Positions 54,209-62,611 of a stretch of DNA of 64,000 nucleotides are shown piece after piece. Each line of letters opens with the position of its first letter. The first letter of the stretch is position 1. The notes below the pieces were generated by a model, which saw only the letters and a program-made list of their open reading frames with translations, searched no databases and was not told the DNA's origin. This DNA comes from Gammaproteobacteria bacterium. GTDB taxonomy: Bacteria; Pseudomonadota; Gammaproteobacteria; Pseudomonadales; UBA5518. The DNA lies in NCBI GenBank assembly GCA_016705365.1, contig JADIYI010000002.1, positions 1-64,000 of the forward strand, written 5' to 3'. A program made the translations under genes and the position numbers.

Positions 54209-55610
54209 TATTGCGGAGTATGTGCGGCGGCTGGAGGCCGGGCTGCGGGTGGATTGCGCACCCGTTGCGCAAGGCAGCCTGACCCGTGTGGTCGGGATGA
54301 CCCTGGAAGCCGTGGGCATCGATGCCGCGCTCGGCCAGCGCTGCCTCATCGTCGCGCCGGGAGCACGCTCGGTCCAGGCCGAGGTTGTGGGATTCGCCGC
54401 GGATCGGGTGTTCCTGATGCCTACCGAACGGGTCGCGGGCTTGCGTCCCGGACTGCGGGTGCGCCCGCTTGTGCAGCAGTCCACGGTGCCGGCCGGAGAT
54501 GGCTTGCTGGGCCGGGTGCTGGGCGGTTCGGGCCAACCCCTGGACGGACGCGGCGCGCTGCACGGCGTGCACTTCGTCGAACTCGACGCGCATCCGATCA
54601 ACCCCTTGCATCGCGCCCCGATCCGCAAGGTGCTCGATGTCGGGGTGCGCTCGCTGAACGGTTTGCTGACGGTCGGGCGCGGGCAGCGGCTCGGCATTTT
54701 CGCCGGCAGCGGTGTCGGCAAGAGCATGCTGCTGGGCATGATGACACGCTTCACGGAAGCCGACGTGACCGTGGTCGCGCTGGTCGGCGAGCGCGGGCGC
54801 GAGGCGCGCGAATTCGTCGAGGATATTCTTGGTGCAGACGGCATGCGGCGCGCGGTGGTAGTGGTCTCGCCGGCCGATGATGCGCCGCTGATGCGCCTGC
54901 GCAGCGCACGGCTGGCGACGCGTATCGCCGAGGATTTTCGTGATCGCGGCAGCAACGTGCTGTTATTGATGGATTCGCTGACCCGTTTTGCGCACGCACA
55001 GCGCGAGGTCGGCCTGGCGGTTGGCGAGCCACCGGCAACGCGCGGCTATCCGCCGTCGGTGTTTGCGCGCATCCCGGAGCTGGTCGAGCGCGCGGGAAAC
55101 GGCGAAATCGGTCACGGTTCGATCACGGCGTTCTATACGGTGCTTACCGAGGGTGACGACATGCAGGATCCGGTGGCGGACGCCGCGCGTGCGATACTCG
55201 ACGGCCACGTGGTGTTGTCGCGAACCCTGGCCGAGGAAGGCCTCTACCCGGCGGTCGACATCGAGGCCTCGATAAGCCGCGCCATGCCCGCCATTGCCGA
55301 CCCCGAGCACCGGCGCAATGCGCAGGAATTCAAGAAGCTGTATGCGCGTTTTCAGCAGAACCGCGACCTGATCAGCGTCGGCGCCTATGCGCCGGGCAGC
55401 GACGAGGACACGGATCGGGCGATCGCGCGGATGCCGGTGATGCGCGCCTATCTGCAGCAGGGGCTCGATGAGCGTGTTGATCACCCGAGCAGCGTCCGGC
55501 AACTGGCGATGCAGTTTGACAATGCACCCGCCGAAGTGCGTCCCGCAGCGACGGCCGCACGCCGGCAACTGCGCAGCGCGCTGCCGGTGGCGCCGGTCGA
55601 GACCCCGTGA
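54198..55610 (+). CDS. fliI: Flagellum-specific ATPase FliI
   Basis: This 470-residue type III export ATPase is related to the F1 beta subunit. It has Walker A GSGVGKS (170-176) and Walker B-like NVLLLMDSLTRFA, plus the glutamate motif LVGERGREAREFVED. ATG 54198 overlaps fliH by 11 bp; an earlier ATG at 54183 in the same frame would add 5 residues. Confidence 0.96.
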   Translation: MSRDIAEYVRRLEAGLRVDCAPVAQGSLTRVVGMTLEAVGIDAALGQRCLIVAPGARSVQAEVVGFAADRVFLMPTERVAGLRPGLRVRPLVQQSTVPAGDGLLGRVLGGSGQPLDGRGALHGVHFVELDAHPINPLHRAPIRKVLDVGVRSLNGLLTVGRGQRLGIFAGSGVGKSMLLGMMTRFTEADVTVVALVGERGREAREFVEDILGADGMRRAVVVVSPADDAPLMRLRSARLATRIAEDFRDRGSNVLLLMDSLTRFAHAQREVGLAVGEPPATRGYPPSVFARIPELVERAGNGEIGHGSITAFYTVLTEGDDMQDPVADAARAILDGHVVLSRTLAEEGLYPAVDIEASISRAMPAIADPEHRRNAQEFKKLYARFQQNRDLISVGAYAPGSDEDTDRAIARMPVMRAYLQQGLDERVDHPSSVRQLAMQFDNAPAEVRPAATAARRQLRSALPVAPVETP

Positions 55611-56047
55611 AACGCTCGCGGCGTCTGCAGACCCTGGTGCGCCTGGCCGGAGCGGCCGAGCGCCAGGCCCGGCTGCGCCTGGCGCAGACCAGCCAGGACC
55701 TGGGGCGAAAAGAGCAGCAGGGCCGCTTGCTCGAGTCCTATGATGTGGAATACGCCGCGGGCTGGATCGAGCGCGGGCGCGTCGGGCTGAGCGGTGCGGA
55801 CCTCGGTCGGCTGGCCGCGTTTCGCGCGAGCCTTGCTTCGACCATCGAGATCCAGCAGGAAGCCGTGCGAACCGCACGTACCCAGCTGGCGCGGGACGCG
55901 GGCAACTGGTCGCAGGAGCGCAATCGTATGCGTGTATTCGGAGACCTCGTCGAGCGTGCGCGCGACCAGGAGCGGCGCGTGGCGGAGCGCAGGGAGCAGC
56001 GTGCAATCGATGACCTGCGCGCCGGTGGTGTCGATACCGGTGAGTAA
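55607..56047 (+). CDS. fliJ: Flagellar export protein FliJ
   Basis: This 146-residue coiled-coil protein starts RRLQTLVRLAGAAERQARLR and has a long charged helix to the end (RDQERRVAERREQRAIDDL). FliJ is the stalk-like subunit of the export ATPase. It overlaps the fliI stop by 4 bp and the next start by 8 bp. Confidence 0.9.
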   Translation: MKRSRRLQTLVRLAGAAERQARLRLAQTSQDLGRKEQQGRLLESYDVEYAAGWIERGRVGLSGADLGRLAAFRASLASTIEIQQEAVRTARTQLARDAGNWSQERNRMRVFGDLVERARDQERRVAERREQRAIDDLRAGGVDTGE

Positions 56048-56447
56048 CGGGCTGAAGATCCTGGTGGCGGACGATTTCGAGAGCATGCGCCGGATAGTGC
56101 AGCATGCGCTGAACAGTGTCGGCTTTCACGATGTGACGCTGGTCGGGGATGGGAGCGCCGCACTGGCCCTGTTGCAGAACGGTTCCTTCGACTGTCTGAT
56201 TACCGATGCGCTGTTGCCCCAACTCGATGGTCTCGAACTGTTGCGTGCGGTACGCGCGGATCCGCGATTGCACTCCCTGCGCGTACTCATGCTCAGCGCC
56301 GAGGCGCAGCGCGCGCAGATCATCGAGGCGATGCAGGCAGGCGTCGATGGCTACCTGGTCAAGCCGTTCACGGCAGCCACCCTCAAGGCCAGGATCGAAC
56401 GGGTGATGGCGGGCAGCGGGTCCCAGCCGGCGAGCCGCGGAGTATGA
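56040..56447 (+). CDS. CheY-like response regulator between fliJ and fliK
   Basis: This 135-residue stand-alone receiver domain has acidic pair D11-D12 (LVADDFESM), phospho-acceptor D56 (CLITDALLP), Ser at the switch position (VLMLSAEA) and Lys in VKPFTAATL. These match E. coli CheY closely in sequence and spacing (for example MRRIV, GLELLRAVRAD, VKPFTAATL). GTG 56040 overlaps fliJ by 8 bp. A single-domain regulator here is not part of the standard Pseudomonas order; it probably binds FliM or another flagellar partner. Confidence 0.86.
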   Translation: MSNGLKILVADDFESMRRIVQHALNSVGFHDVTLVGDGSAALALLQNGSFDCLITDALLPQLDGLELLRAVRADPRLHSLRVLMLSAEAQRAQIIEAMQAGVDGYLVKPFTAATLKARIERVMAGSGSQPASRGV

Positions 56448-56510
56448 AGGCGGCTGGCGCGGCAGTTGCATTGCGGGTTGAGGGGATCTCGCAACCACTG
56501 GATACCGCGA

Positions 56511-58241
56511 ATGACATCAGTATCTTTGAATGGCGTGGCCGGCTTGCTCGGTGCACCGTTGACGATGGCGCTGGATGCGGGGTCGCAGGTGCCGGGTGGC
56601 TCGCCGCAAGGCGTGGCAAGCGAGGCCCTGGATGGATTTCAGAAGTTGTTGGCGCAGCATATAAATAATATCAATAAGAAGTTGCAACTTGCAGAAAATA
56701 AAGAATTAAATATCAATTTTTCGATGGAAAACCTCACCGTTCCCATAACCCCTGAAGCGATCGCCAGCGAGCTGCTGGCAAACGGCATCGGCGTGCAGGC
56801 AGCGACGCAGGGTCAGCTTGAGCCGGGGTCAGCGGGAGGGCCCGCAAGCAGCACCCTCGCACTGGCGCTCGGCAAGCCGCCAGTTGCCGGCGAGGGCAAG
56901 GAATTGCCGGCGGGAGGCGAGGCTTTGCCGACGATCGCGGGTGTACCCGGGGAGGGTGCCGGCGTATTCGGGTCCGAATCCGGTATGGCGAAACCCGGCG
57001 CTGATACATTGCCGCTGGCATTCGCGGCGATGCGCACCCTCGCGCAGTCCGGTCGCGACATACTGGCGCAGCTCGCGGCGGCTTCCGGTCGGACCGAGGA
57101 CGATCTGCTCCGTGATCCGCGGGCGCTGTTGCAAGCCGCCGCAGCCATGGCCACCCCGGCCGCGCTGAGCGCTGCCGAGGCGCGACTGCCAACGCCCGAT
57201 CGCGGCGCGCTCGCGGGCCAGGGCGCCATGGGCGAGACGGTCGTTGCCGGGATTGAGTCCCGCAACGCGGCGGATGCGGGCACGTCCCCCGCTTTGGTGC
57301 CGGCTATCGCTGGCGCGGCTGGTGGTTCGAGACCCTCAATCAATGCTGGCGCAGCGGAGCTCGCGGCGTTGGATTCGCTGGCGGCCGTGGTGCAGCGGAC
57401 GCAGGTCAATACGGCCGCCGCGGCAGCGCCGGTTGCCGGCGCAGGCGGTGGCACAGCCGCTGCCCCCGGCACCCCGCAACAAACTGCCGCAGCAATTCCG
57501 CTCGAGCCAATGATTGCCGGGCGTAACGAGCAGGGCGCGGGGTTGTCGCGCACCGGCGCCGATCAGCGGCAGTCGTCCGGGGCGACGAAGGAGAGCGGGC
57601 GTGATCGACCCCCGATCCCGGTTCCGGGTGCACCCGGCCTGGATCAGGCACAGCGCCATGACGCCGTGGCGCTGAGCGCCGCGCGCCTGCTCCACGATAC
57701 CGTGGCCCGCGCCTCCGATCCGAAAGTGACGGCCGAACCGGCGCCGCTTCACGGCGCCGGCCCGTTGCACGCAGTCCCGGCGCCGCGCTTGGATTCCGTT
57801 GTTGCGGGTGCCGCCACCGTCGCGGCCTTGCCGCTTGCGTCCGGCGCCTGGGGCGAACTGCTCGGCGAGCGAATTCGTTGGCTGTCAACGGGCAACATGG
57901 ATACGGCTGATATCCACCTCGATCCGCCGGAGCTCGGTCCCTTGCAGGTCAAGGTGCAGGCACATCGTGACGGCACCAGTGTGCAGTTCACCACCCACAG
58001 CGCCGTCGTGCGCGACATGGTGGAGCAGTCCCTGCCGCGGCTGCGGGAAATGCTCGAGGGCAGCGGCATGAACCTGCTCGATGTGAACGTTGCCCAGCAC
58101 CAGGACGGGGGAGGACAGGGGCGTCGCGAGGCGCTGGCGGACATCGCCCCCTATGCCGAACCGCTGCTTGCGCTCGATCCGGCAGCTGGTCATCCGGCGG
58201 CTGCGCGCCCGCACCGCGGGCTGGTTGATTACTATGCCTGA
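56511..58241 (+). CDS. fliK: Flagellar hook-length control protein FliK
   Basis: This 576-residue protein has a long low-complexity Ala/Gly/Pro-rich middle (100-450) and the conserved C-terminal FliK domain: LDPPELGPLQVKVQAHRDGT then FTTHSAVVRDMVEQSLPRLR. Residues 50-75 (NNINKKLQLAENKELNINF) are encoded by DNA of about 21% G+C over 70 bp (56661-56730), far below its surroundings. ATG 56511 gives a clean N-terminus; the frame opens at 56466. Confidence 0.9.
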   Translation: MTSVSLNGVAGLLGAPLTMALDAGSQVPGGSPQGVASEALDGFQKLLAQHINNINKKLQLAENKELNINFSMENLTVPITPEAIASELLANGIGVQAATQGQLEPGSAGGPASSTLALALGKPPVAGEGKELPAGGEALPTIAGVPGEGAGVFGSESGMAKPGADTLPLAFAAMRTLAQSGRDILAQLAAASGRTEDDLLRDPRALLQAAAAMATPAALSAAEARLPTPDRGALAGQGAMGETVVAGIESRNAADAGTSPALVPAIAGAAGGSRPSINAGAAELAALDSLAAVVQRTQVNTAAAAAPVAGAGGGTAAAPGTPQQTAAAIPLEPMIAGRNEQGAGLSRTGADQRQSSGATKESGRDRPPIPVPGAPGLDQAQRHDAVALSAARLLHDTVARASDPKVTAEPAPLHGAGPLHAVPAPRLDSVVAGAATVAALPLASGAWGELLGERIRWLSTGNMDTADIHLDPPELGPLQVKVQAHRDGTSVQFTTHSAVVRDMVEQSLPRLREMLEGSGMNLLDVNVAQHQDGGGQGRREALADIAPYAEPLLALDPAAGHPAAARPHRGLVDYYA

Positions 58242-58328
58242 GTCCGGGTGTCACGGAGCCGCGTGCGTGCTACCGGGTGCCATCCCCGTGTGTTAACTTC
58301 CGATCTCCCGGATCAACGGCGGCCGCGA

Positions 58329-58344
58329 TGGCATGCCGATTGCT
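58329..58344 (+). promoter_or_regulatory. Predicted sigma-54 promoter upstream of fliL
   Basis: TGGCATGCCGATTGCT matches the sigma-54 consensus TGGCACG-N4-TTGCW with one change in the -24 box. Transcription would start near 58355, leaving a ~30-nt leader before fliL ATG 58384. It would drive fliLMNOPQR separately from fliEFGHIJ. Confidence 0.7.
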
Positions 58345-58383
58345 CGCATTCACTGGTCGAGTTGAGCGTGACGGAAGATTGGC

Positions 58384-58902
58384 ATGGAAAAAGACAATAA
58401 CGACGATAATGACTCTGCGGGGGAACTGGATGCTGGTGCTGCCGCCGCCGGCAGGAAGAAAAAGCTGCTGATCATCGCCGCCGCAGTCGGCTTGCTGCTC
58501 GTGCTGGGCGGTGGGGCAGCGTGGTTCCTGCGTTCCGGTGACGCCGGGACCGCAGATTCCGCAGCGACGGTTGCGACGCCGGCACCGGCGATCTACGCCT
58601 CGCTCGGTGAGCGCTTCGTGGTGACGCTGCAGCAGGAGGGGAAGCAGCGCTACTTCCAGGTTTCGCTCAGCGTGATGGCACGCGAGCAATCCGCCATCGA
58701 TGCGCTGACGGTTCACGCGCCGCTGATCAGGGGGCGACTGGTGAGCCTGCTGGGATCACAGGATTTTGCCGCACTGCAGACCGAGCAGGGCAAACTGGCC
58801 TTGCGTGCCTCGATACTCGGCACGGTGCAGGAAATTCTCACCGCGGAGACCGGGCACGCGGGTGTCGAACAGGTGTTTTTCACGGAATTCGTGCTCCAGT
58901 AA
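58384..58902 (+). CDS. fliL: Flagellar basal body-associated protein FliL
   Basis: This 172-residue single-span inner-membrane protein (KLLIIAAAVGLLLVLGGGAA) has the periplasmic FliL domain (YASLGERFVVTLQQEGKQRY to the end VEQVFFTEFVLQ). FliL supports stator function. It heads the fliLMNOPQR set with its own promoter; fliK ends 142 bp upstream. Confidence 0.93.
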   Translation: MEKDNNDDNDSAGELDAGAAAAGRKKKLLIIAAAVGLLLVLGGGAAWFLRSGDAGTADSAATVATPAPAIYASLGERFVVTLQQEGKQRYFQVSLSVMAREQSAIDALTVHAPLIRGRLVSLLGSQDFAALQTEQGKLALRASILGTVQEILTAETGHAGVEQVFFTEFVLQ

Positions 58903-58937
58903 CGAGCGGCGAGATCCACAGGCAACGGAGTCCGGGC

Positions 58938-59900
58938 GTGCAGGAATTGCTGTCACAGGAGGAAATCGACGCGCTGTTGCACGGTGTGGACGAGGGCGAG
59001 GTGGAGGTCGAATATGGTGTGCCTGCGGCCGATGTGCAGGAGTACGATCTCAGCACCCAGGATCGCGTCGTCAGGGGGCGCATGCCATCGCTGGAGCGCG
59101 CCAACGAACGCTTCGCACGCCATCTGCGCACCGGTTTCCGCGGCTTGCTGCGACGCGGTCTCGAGGTCGGTTACGACGGGATGCAGATCCAGAAATTCGG
59201 CGAGTACTTTACCAACCTGCTGGTACCGACCAGCATCAACGTGGTTCGCCTGCAGCCCCTGCCGGGGCTTGCCCTGATCGTGATGGACGCCCAGTTGGTG
59301 TTCCTGCTGGTAGATAATTTTTTCGGTGGCGGGCGTTTCAATGCCAAGGTCGAGGGGCGCGAATTCACGCCGTCCGAGACGCTGGTTGTCGACCGCGCGC
59401 TGGAGACGGTGTTTGGCGAACTGCAAAAGGCATGGGGCGTGCTGGCGGCGATAAAGGTCCAGTTGCTGCAGAAGGAAGCCAGCGCGGATGCGACCACCAG
59501 CTACAATCCCAACGATATCGCGGTGATCAGCAGCTTCAGTGTCGATTTCGATGTGAGTGGAGGCAAGTTGCACCTGGTGGTGCCCTACGGCATGATCGAG
59601 CCGATACGTGAACTGCTCGATCGCTCGTCGGTTACCGAGGCCGATGCACGGGATTCCCGCTGGGAGGCGGCGCTGAAGGAGAACATCAAGGACGCAATGA
59701 TCGATCTCCGCTGCAAGGTGGCCGAGACGGAGATATCCCTGCGCGAGGTGATCGATCTCGATGTCGGTGACGTGATCCCGATCGAGATTCCGCAACCGGT
59801 GCTGCGCGCCGACACGATACCCCTGTTCAGTGTGCGCCTCGGTACCCTGAAGGGTAACCTTGCCCTGCAGGTTCTGAACAAGATTGATCGGCCCGGCTGA
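58938..59900 (+). CDS. fliM: Flagellar motor switch protein FliM
   Basis: This 320-residue C-ring protein starts with the CheY-P binding motif (ELLSQEEIDALLHGV) and has the FliM middle domain with GMIEPIRELLDRSS and the SpoA domain ending at IPLFSVRLGTLKGNLALQVL. GTG 58938 follows fliL by 35 bp. Confidence 0.95.
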   Translation: MQELLSQEEIDALLHGVDEGEVEVEYGVPAADVQEYDLSTQDRVVRGRMPSLERANERFARHLRTGFRGLLRRGLEVGYDGMQIQKFGEYFTNLLVPTSINVVRLQPLPGLALIVMDAQLVFLLVDNFFGGGRFNAKVEGREFTPSETLVVDRALETVFGELQKAWGVLAAIKVQLLQKEASADATTSYNPNDIAVISSFSVDFDVSGGKLHLVVPYGMIEPIRELLDRSSVTEADARDSRWEAALKENIKDAMIDLRCKVAETEISLREVIDLDVGDVIPIEIPQPVLRADTIPLFSVRLGTLKGNLALQVLNKIDRPG

Positions 59901-59926
59901 GGCTCGGGCAAACAGGAAGCGTCGCG

Positions 59927-60286
59927 ATGGAAAATCAGGATCCGAACAACACGCCTCAAAGCGGGAAGCCGGCACAGCCCGACGATCTTCCCGAATTCAG
60001 CGGCACCGGCAACCCGGCGAAGGCGAACCCGGATCTAGAGATGATTCTCGACATCCCGATCCGTCTTTCGATGGAGATCGGCAATACCCAGATCTCGATC
60101 CGCCACCTGCTGCAACTGGGACAGGGCTCGGTGATCGAACTCGATCGCCTGGCGGGCGAGCCGCTCGACGTGCTGGTCAACGGCACGCTGATCGCGCATG
60201 GCGAGGTGGTGGTGGTGAACGAGAAATTCGGCATCCGCATGACCGACGTGATCAGCCCCTCGGAACGCATCAAGAAACTTGCCTGA
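59927..60286 (+). CDS. fliN: Flagellar motor switch protein FliN
   Basis: This 119-residue protein has a short acidic linker and one SpoA domain (ILDIPIRLSMEIGNTQISIR, then GEVVVVNEKFGIRMTDVISP). It completes the C ring with FliM. The 93 bp to fliO contain no evident gene. Confidence 0.95.
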   Translation: MENQDPNNTPQSGKPAQPDDLPEFSGTGNPAKANPDLEMILDIPIRLSMEIGNTQISIRHLLQLGQGSVIELDRLAGEPLDVLVNGTLIAHGEVVVVNEKFGIRMTDVISPSERIKKLA

Positions 60287-60379
60287 AGGCATTTTCGTCC
60301 GCACCGCGGGCACCGCAATCGCTGGCACGCACCTTGCTCAACCTGCTCCGGGTGACAACAATCTGGCGCGGGTGGCAGC

Positions 60380-60736
60380 ATGGCGATGGGGGTGACATCT
60401 GGCGCGGCGGGTAGCGGCGACATCTGGCAGGTCACGCTGGCGCTGGCTGCGGTGGTGCTAGCGATCCTGGCACTGGCCTGGCTGCTCAAGCGGCTCCAGC
60501 GCGGTGTGATCTCCGGTTCCGCACATCTCAAGGTGGTTGCCTCGTTGCCGGTTGGTCCGCGCGAGCGGGTATTGCTGGTGGATGTGGCGGGTACCCAGGT
60601 GCTGCTCGGTGTAACAGCGCAGCAGATCACTGCACTGCACCGCTTCGGTGGCCAGGTAGTGGCTCCGGAGACCCGGGGCGCGGCTGATTTCGCGACCCGG
60701 TTGCGTCAGGCGATCGGCGCCGGGGGCGCGCCATGA
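60380..60736 (+). CDS. fliO: Flagellar biosynthetic protein FliO
   Basis: This 118-residue protein has one N-terminal transmembrane helix (ALAAVVLAILALAWLLKRLQ) and the short FliO cytoplasmic domain (LLVDVAGTQVLLGVTAQQIT). It helps assemble the FliP ring. Its stop overlaps the fliP start by 4 bp. Confidence 0.87.
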   Translation: MAMGVTSGAAGSGDIWQVTLALAAVVLAILALAWLLKRLQRGVISGSAHLKVVASLPVGPRERVLLVDVAGTQVLLGVTAQQITALHRFGGQVVAPETRGAADFATRLRQAIGAGGAP

Positions 60737-61530
60737 GAGCAGGTCGCGCGCTGGTAATCGCGGTGCCGGTGTTGCTGACCGTGCTGCTGTTGGCGCCTGG
60801 GGTCGTGGTGGCCCAGACTGACCCGGTCTCGATCCTGAGCGCCGGTGGAAATCTTGGCGTGCCCGCCATGAAAGTGACCGTCAACCCCGACGGCAGCCAG
60901 GATTACACCGTAACCATCCAGATCCTGGCGCTGATGACGGCACTGACCGTGCTGCCCGCGCTGCTGATGTTGATGACCTCGTTCACGCGCATCATCGTGG
61001 TATTCGCGATTCTGCGTCAGGCTCTCGGCTTGCAGCAGACGCCATCCAACCAGATCCTGCTTGGACTGGCGCTGTTCCTGACTCTCTTCATCATGTCGCC
61101 GGTACTGGAATTGGCGGACCAGGACGCACTGCAACCCTATCTGCGCGAAGAACTCACGGCGGTCCAGGCCCTGGACAAGGTACGGCAACCGTTCCAGACC
61201 TTCATGCTGGCCCAGACGCGCGAGAGCGATCTCGACATGTTCCTGCGCATATCCGCAAGTGGCCCGCTCGCCGGTCCCGAAGCCGTGCCGTTCATGGTGC
61301 TGGTTCCGGCATTCGTGACCAGTGAACTGAAAACCGCTTTCCAGATCGGATTCCTGCTGTTCATCCCGTTCCTGATCATCGACCTGGTGGTCGCGAGCGT
61401 ACTGATGGCGATGGGCATGATGATGCTCTCGCCGATGATCATCTCGCTGCCGTTCAAGATCATGCTGTTCGTGCTGGTGGACGGATGGGCCCTGATCATT
61501 GGTTCGCTGGCGTCGAGCTTCGCGTTGTAG
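60733..61530 (+). CDS. fliP: Flagellar biosynthetic protein FliP
   Basis: This 265-residue export-gate subunit has an N-terminal signal peptide (VIAVPVLLTVLLLAPGVVVA) and the FliP hallmark motifs (MTSFTRIIVVFAILRQALG, then FLIIDLVVASVLMAMGMMML). It forms the core of the gate with FliQ and FliR. Confidence 0.96.
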   Translation: MRAGRALVIAVPVLLTVLLLAPGVVVAQTDPVSILSAGGNLGVPAMKVTVNPDGSQDYTVTIQILALMTALTVLPALLMLMTSFTRIIVVFAILRQALGLQQTPSNQILLGLALFLTLFIMSPVLELADQDALQPYLREELTAVQALDKVRQPFQTFMLAQTRESDLDMFLRISASGPLAGPEAVPFMVLVPAFVTSELKTAFQIGFLLFIPFLIIDLVVASVLMAMGMMMLSPMIISLPFKIMLFVLVDGWALIIGSLASSFAL

Positions 61531-61540
61531 GAGGGATCGG

Positions 61541-61813
61541 ATGACGCCGGAAATGACCCTCAAGCTGTTTGGTGACGGCTTTCTGCTGGTGGTGCTGATG
61601 GTGAGCGTGCTGGTGGTTCCGAGCCTGATCGTCGGCCTGGTGGTCAGCGTGTTCCAGGCCGCCACCCAGATCAATGAACAGACCCTGAGCTTTTTGCCGC
61701 GGCTGCTCACCACGCTGCTGACGCTGCTGGTTGCCGGTCCCTGGCTGCTGTCGCGCCTGATCGAATTCACGCACCGCGTGACCGACTCCTTCTCGCTGAT
61801 CCTGCTGGGCTGA
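61541..61813 (+). CDS. fliQ: Flagellar biosynthetic protein FliQ
   Basis: This 90-residue two-helix protein shows the FliQ motif VFQAATQINEQTLSFLPRLL. ATG 61541 has GGAGGG (61530-61535) upstream, overlapping the fliP stop. The product belongs to the export gate. Confidence 0.95.
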   Translation: MTPEMTLKLFGDGFLLVVLMVSVLVVPSLIVGLVVSVFQAATQINEQTLSFLPRLLTTLLTLLVAGPWLLSRLIEFTHRVTDSFSLILLG

Positions 61814-61818
61814 GCACG

Positions 61819-62601
61819 ATGCTCGAGCTGTCGCTGCCGACGCTCAGCACCTGGCTGGGCGGCTATCTCTACCCGCTGTTCCGTATCGGCGCGTTCTTCA
61901 TGGTGGCTCCGGTGTTCGGTGCGGCATTGGTATCGGCGCGCATTCGTATCGGGCTCGCGCTGCTGGTCAGCGTGCTCATTGCACCGATGATTCCCCCGGT
62001 ACCGGCCATCGATCCGCTGTCGCCCGCGGCCGCGGTGCTGATTGCGCAGCAGGTTCTGGTGGGAATCGGCATCGGCTTCGTGATGCAGATCTTCCTTCAC
62101 ATATTCGTATTCGGCGCGCAGATGGTTGCGATGCAGATGGCACTTGGCTTTGCGTCGATGGCGGATCCCGCCAACGGTGTCAGCGTCACTGTCGTCGCGC
62201 AATATTTCCTGCTGCTGCTCACCCTGGTGTTCGTGGCCACCAATGGCCATCTGGCCATGTTCGAAATCCTGCTGGAAAGTTTCCGTTACCTGCCGATCGG
62301 CGGCGGCTGGATCGGCGCCCAGGCGAGCTGGAACATCGCGAACTGGGCGTCGTGGATGTTTCTGAGCGGGCTGTTGCTGGCGCTGCCGGCGGTCACCGCG
62401 CTGCTGGTGGTCAACATGGCGTTCGGGGTGATGACCCGTGCCGCGCCGCAGCTGAACGTTTTCTCGCTTGGCTTTCCGGTGTCGATGGTCTTTGGCCTCT
62501 TCGTGATATGGGCCAGCATGGGCGGTTTCCTGCCGCGTTTCGATCTGCTTTCGGGGCAGGCCTTCGCGATGTTGCGCGAACTGATCGGCGCCCCGGTCTG
62601 A
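61819..62601 (+). CDS. fliR: Flagellar biosynthetic protein FliR
   Basis: This 260-residue multi-span export-gate subunit shows the FliR motifs FRIGAFFMVAPVFGAALVSA and QMVAMQMALGFASMADPANG. It is the last flagellar gene here; flhB, which usually follows fliR in Pseudomonas, is absent. Confidence 0.95.
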   Translation: MLELSLPTLSTWLGGYLYPLFRIGAFFMVAPVFGAALVSARIRIGLALLVSVLIAPMIPPVPAIDPLSPAAAVLIAQQVLVGIGIGFVMQIFLHIFVFGAQMVAMQMALGFASMADPANGVSVTVVAQYFLLLLTLVFVATNGHLAMFEILLESFRYLPIGGGWIGAQASWNIANWASWMFLSGLLLALPAVTALLVVNMAFGVMTRAAPQLNVFSLGFPVSMVFGLFVIWASMGGFLPRFDLLSGQAFAMLRELIGAPV

Positions 62602-62611
62602 GGCGCGTGGC

